Positions 60,485 through 64,000 of a stretch of DNA of 64,000 bases are shown in pieces. Made by a program: the position numbers and the translations under genes. Position 1 is the first letter of the stretch. Each line of letters begins with the position of its first letter. This stretch comes from Reclinomonas americana ATCC 50394 (lineage: Eukaryota > Jakobida > Jakobea > Jakobida), in assembly GCA_048213135.1 (NCBI GenBank), contig PS015081.1, positions 168,785 through 232,784 of the forward strand, given 5' to 3'. Under the pieces are notes generated by a model. That model saw only the letters and a list, made by a program, of their open reading frames with translations. It had not been told where the DNA came from and did not search any database.

Positions 60485-61333
60485 TCACAAGCAGAAGAAG
60501 GCACGCAGTTGCACAAACTCTTGCATGGCGGTCGACTCGCTGTTGTCAAACGCCAGCGAGTAGGCCACGTAGAAGTTCCTCTTGGCCTCGTCGTACTGCG
60601 AGCGATTCAGTGAGCGCAAAAGGGGGAGAGACTACAAAGGCCTCGATGCAACACCCGCCAGCCCCACCTTCCAAAAGTTGATGCTGGGACCCGTCAGCGT
60701 CGTCATCCATGTTCTGCACCGTCGTTCAGTCATCATCGTGTGTGAAGAATCACACACAAGCGAGTGTACAGCACGCAACGAGTGGTCCTTGCCCATGAAG
60801 AATTGACCTGCACGCGTACACAGAGAGCGCATATCAGCGATGCATCTAGCAAACAAAGAGAAGGATATCCACCGACGCACCCTCGGTGAAGGTGATGCGA
60901 TCGTACGAAACCGGATTCAACAGCGTGTCCGTATGCAGCGGACCATATATCGTGGCCGACGAGCGCTGCAGTCGACATACAATGAACATACGCACTCGCA
61001 CACTGAGAGAGACAAGGAGGAAAAGCGACGGAACTGTGTACGGGAAGATCACATCGGCATCGAACACGCCGGCACCCGCACGAATCGGGATAAACATCCG
61101 TGGCCTACAACACAGACATGAGTCTCAGTCTCTCTCACACACGCACACGCTCACTCACACACTCACCTCTGCTTCGGCTGGTACTGCACACAAGGCGCCT
61201 CTTCATGCTCAACAACTTCCGCCTCTTCCTCCTCCTCCTCTTCCACCACATGCTTGCGTCGCTTTCGATGCGGCTGTGGCACACAATCGCCGTCACGCTG
61301 CGTGCTGAACGAAAGCACACGCTCGACTTCCAT
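60485..61333 (-). CDS. small protein with a well-formed but unrecognised domain
   Basis: The ATG at 61333 gives MEVERVLSFSTQRDGDCVPQ, a basic PHRKRRK patch, then an acidic run (VEEEEEEEAEVVEHEEAP). Four short introns separate the rest: MFIPIRAGAGVFDADVIFPY, SATIYGPLHTDTLLNPVSYD then RITFTEG, QFFMGKDHS, WMTTLTGPSINFWK, and SQYDEAKRNFYVAYSLAFDN then STAMQEFVQLRAFF, stop at 60485. About 170 residues. The block from MFIPIRAG onward has the regular aromatic/Gly pattern of a conserved beta-rich domain, yet I cannot assign a family. The nuclear-localisation-like basic patch next to the acidic run hints at a nuclear protein (inference). Confidence 0.55.
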
Positions 61334-61645
61334 TCTCTCTCGCACAAAGAAGCAAAAGGCACGCGCTAACGGACATGACTCACTGTGCGCTGATTGTCAC
61401 CTTCGATATTTGCGTGTGAGCGCGCGTTGTGTGTGTCTCTGCCTGCCTGTGTGTGTGCGTGTGTGGTCGCGCTCTCTGTGTGTGCCACTCCACGCGACAC
61501 ACGCGCGCGCGAGCAAATGGAGGCCGCTGTGAGAGACGGTTTGTCAAGAGCGCAGTCTGTCTCTTTCTTCCTCTGCTTCTCTGCGCGCATGTGTGTGCGT
61601 GTGGAGAGACAGTGTGAGAGACAGTGTGTGTATGTGTGTGTGAAT
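61334..61645. promoter_or_regulatory. divergent intergenic region with GT-rich tracts
   Basis: Lies between the minus-strand start at 61333 and the first supported exon of the plus-strand gene near 61646. It contains (GT)n and (CT)n stretches at about 61420-61500 and 61585-61645. The missing first exon of the right-hand gene probably lies here. Confidence 0.3.
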
Positions 61646-64000
61646 CCGCATCCTCGCGGCACGCACTCATAATTGGTTCTCATTAATCAATCGTTACAAA
61701 CCAGCGGTCGACCTATTACGTTCGCAACAACGCGACGCACTGCGTGACGCATTGAGTCAAGAGCGACAACGGCACTATCGCTCTCTATCGCGGACACGAG
61801 GACCTCCACAGTTGTTGCCGCAGCCGTACCACACTCACTCGCACCTCCGATCGACGTCGGCAGAGGAGGAGGCGCACGAGGTGTCGCAGTTGGGAGGTGG
61901 TGGAGGTGGCGGTGGAAGTGGAGCAGCTGCAGCAGTCGATGTCGCTGCGATGATGATGACTGGGGTGCCGCCGGCAAGCTCGTTGAAGATTCGCAAGCGG
62001 CATGTTCCCGGGCAGTGGAGACATGCGGCAAAGGTCCCCTCGGTGCGCCCCCCTCTGGTCGCTGTTCTCGCGTGTGTGCGTCTCTCTCACGTCTTCCCCT
62101 CCGCGTGTGTCCGTAGAACCTGTCGGACGGTGTCACTTGGCAGCAGGTTGCCGCCAATCTCTCTGGTATTGAGAAACGGAGTGGTGTTTTTGAAGCGCGT
62201 GGAGGGTGCTCGAGCTCACTCTCGTGTGTGCAGATGGTTCGTCGGCGGATGAGTATGTGCGACAGTGGCTGGATACGGGCATGGGTGGAAGGTGTGTAGT
62301 GGGTGTCGATGATGCAAGTGAGACGAATGGCGGTGGCAGTCTGCGATGCTAATGCTGGGAGGACGCAGAATGCTGCGGAGACCGCCATTGGCGCTGACGG
62401 AGCGCGGGCTCATCTCGTGTCCGCCGCACGCTGTGGAGGTGCCTGACATGAGTGACTCTCGTGCCACCCGCGTGGCACGACCGCCACCGGTTGCGTTGAC
62501 GAGGTTACCGAATCAGAACATCTTTCTGGAGAATGGTCACGGCTCGCGGCCGGGCTCAGTGCGGCAGGAGATTAGCGAGGCCGGCGGCGTGCTGGAGGGC
62601 GGCATTGGGCCGTCGGCAGTGGCCAATCCGGCACTGAGCAGTACACTGTTCAGTCCGCAGCCGTTGACGACGGCCGTGGCCGCCGCCGCAGTCGCCGCCG
62701 CTGCAGCTGCAGCTGCCGCCACGAATTTCAGAGTAACAGCCGGAGCCAAGTCTGATCTTGGTCTGGATGCAGGGGGGATCACGGGAACCCGATTGGCGCC
62801 AGAGCGAGTGCGCAGTCGCTCGCTACTATCACATTGGCCGGCGGCTGTTCACGAACTGTATCCCGTATCTGAATTGCAACTGCAAGCGAGCGGAGTCGCC
62901 GCGGGCACCAGCAGCACTCTGGAGATGTTTGTGAACCACATTCCCAATGCGCTCCCGCCCTCGCCCACACGAAGCGGTCCAAGTTGCGCATGCTGCTCTC
63001 GTGGATGACCCTGTCTGTGCTTGCTGCTCATTTGGCGATTTATTGCGTTGTAGCTGCCATGGCACCACGCAAGCACCACCGACTGACGTTGCAGAACACG
63101 GATGGCCTGATGGAGACCATGTTGTCGCCGACTGCGGCTCGACCACCCGCTGGCGCGGACTCTGACCAGCAGCGACATTACGGCAAGGTCAGTTGTGCAA
63201 TCCATCAAGCACGTTGGCGGCTTCCCCTCACTTTGGAAAACAACATAGGGACCACACCACCATCACCACCACCATCACCAAAAGCAGCCGCATGAGGGTC
63301 CGCTGGATTTCGTAGTTGCTGCTACCTCGGCGGCCAACGCTTCTGGCCGGCACCCGCTTCTCGAAGTCGGCAACGCCCAGTCGCTGCCGGAGCTCAGACC
63401 ACTCGTCGCACCACAGCCGCGTTTTCCCGGCATTCATCCCCCATTACATGCACCGCAGCGTGTGGAGCACGTGCGTGAGTCGGACCCCGGACACTACTCG
63501 CCGAAACTCGAAAGCGTGGACATTTTGGCGCGGCTCGTGCGCTCCAAGCACACGAACAGCAGTCCGCATGTGGCGCTCACCGCCGGTGCGTCGCTGGAAA
63601 AGTGCTGACATTCGCAGTTGACGCCATGCATGCTGACCGTGTGCTTGTGTGACAGCAATTGCGACGACGGCGAATGCCTACAAGAGACTACGAAGGAAAC
63701 GACCGCCCATTGTCGACGTGTCGTACCTGAAACGGGAGCCGGCATTGCGGTGCGTAAGTGTGTGTGCACAGGCGCGTCGTCTGTTATTGAGCTTTCACTG
63801 ATTCGCTCGCCCCTCTGACCGCAGCGGCCGCGTGGTGGCCCCATTTACTGTGGTCGACGAGAGGCAGAAGGAGGACTCGATCCGTGCGCTGATGCCGCGA
63901 CCGCACTCCCTGACGCCACTTCAGGCCGCAGACGTGGAAGAGGAGAGCAACGGGGTGAGTGGAGCGAGGTGCTCGACGAAGGAGTAAGTTGCGACTGACA
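61646..64000 (+). CDS. single-span, His- and Ala-rich protein, partial (continues beyond the window)
   Basis: The first supported exon reads YKPAVDLLRSQQRDALRDAL then SQERQRHYRSLSRTRG and a Gly run; no ATG precedes it in frame, so an upstream exon is missing. Later exons: SLKIRKRHVPGQWRHAAK, NLSDGVTWQQVAANLSG, DGSSADEYVRQWLDTGMG, then a long one with VARPPPVALTRLPNQNIFLE, an alanine run and SSTLEMFVNHIPNALPPSPT. One membrane span follows (RMLLSWMTLSVLAAHLAIYC then VVAAMAP, about 62985-63065). Beyond it are a run of about nine His, DFVVAATSAANASGRHP, HYSPKLESVDILARLVRSKH, and RVVAPFTVVDERQKEDSIRA near the edge. No family recognised. The basic stretch before the span and long flanking disordered regions suggest a type II or tail-facing membrane protein. 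Confidence 0.5.

Overview
This is a gene-dense stretch of a eukaryotic nuclear genome, probably from a compact protist genome. Evidence for that: almost every gene is cut by many short introns (mostly about 50-110 nt, GT...AG). Intergenic spaces are usually 30-250 bp. The products are eukaryotic (exocyst, Ragulator, kinetochore, mitochondrial aspartyl-tRNA synthetase, homeodomain). GC content looks moderately high, and (GT/CA)n or (GA/CT)n tracts fill introns and promoters. Six runs of N mark assembly gaps. The lineage cannot be fixed from the window. Some families are shared with animals (SKA1, TMEM104, LAMTOR2, TBC-TLDc, cytosolic ENGase). Others are commoner in plants and SAR protists (nodulin-like MFS, THH1/TOM-like membrane protein, EamA transporter). 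One gene (Eis-type acetyltransferase) is of bacterial type.

Layout. 0-17.6 kb: NAD-dependent epimerase (-), TBC1D24-like TBC-TLDc protein (+), SKA1 (-), TMEM104 (+), mitochondrial AspRS (-), Eis-like GNAT (+) and endo-beta-N-acetylglucosaminidase GH85 (-) alternate strictly in head-to-head and tail-to-tail order. 17.7-34.2 kb: nodulin-like MFS transporter (+), exocyst Sec6/EXOC3 with huge acidic insertions (-), a coiled-coil protein (-), a THH1/TOM-like multipass protein (-), a multipass-membrane/cytochrome P450 fusion (+) and an EamA transporter (+). 34.4-47.3 kb, all plus strand: a large coiled-coil protein with a basic Ser/Pro tail, a divergent homeodomain protein with His in place of Asn51, and a very large multipass membrane protein. 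47.4-64 kb: two small proteins (-), an alpha-helical protein with a weak FANCF resemblance (+), LAMTOR2 (-), AAMP/Sqt1-type WD40 protein (-), 4-hydroxyphenylpyruvate dioxygenase (+), a gap-broken unknown gene (+), an unknown small protein (-) and a single-span His-rich protein running off the right edge (+).

The genes do not form one pathway. They are typical housekeeping neighbours sharing short bidirectional promoters. The most unusual items are the P450 fusion lacking the ExxR glutamate, the homeodomain with His51, the intron-bearing Eis acetyltransferase, the Asp-run insertions in Sec6, and two large intronic repeat arrays (a 10-bp satellite in AAMP and a degenerate minisatellite in LAMTOR2). 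All spliced models were joined by eye; internal exon boundaries are approximate and some 5' ends are uncertain.
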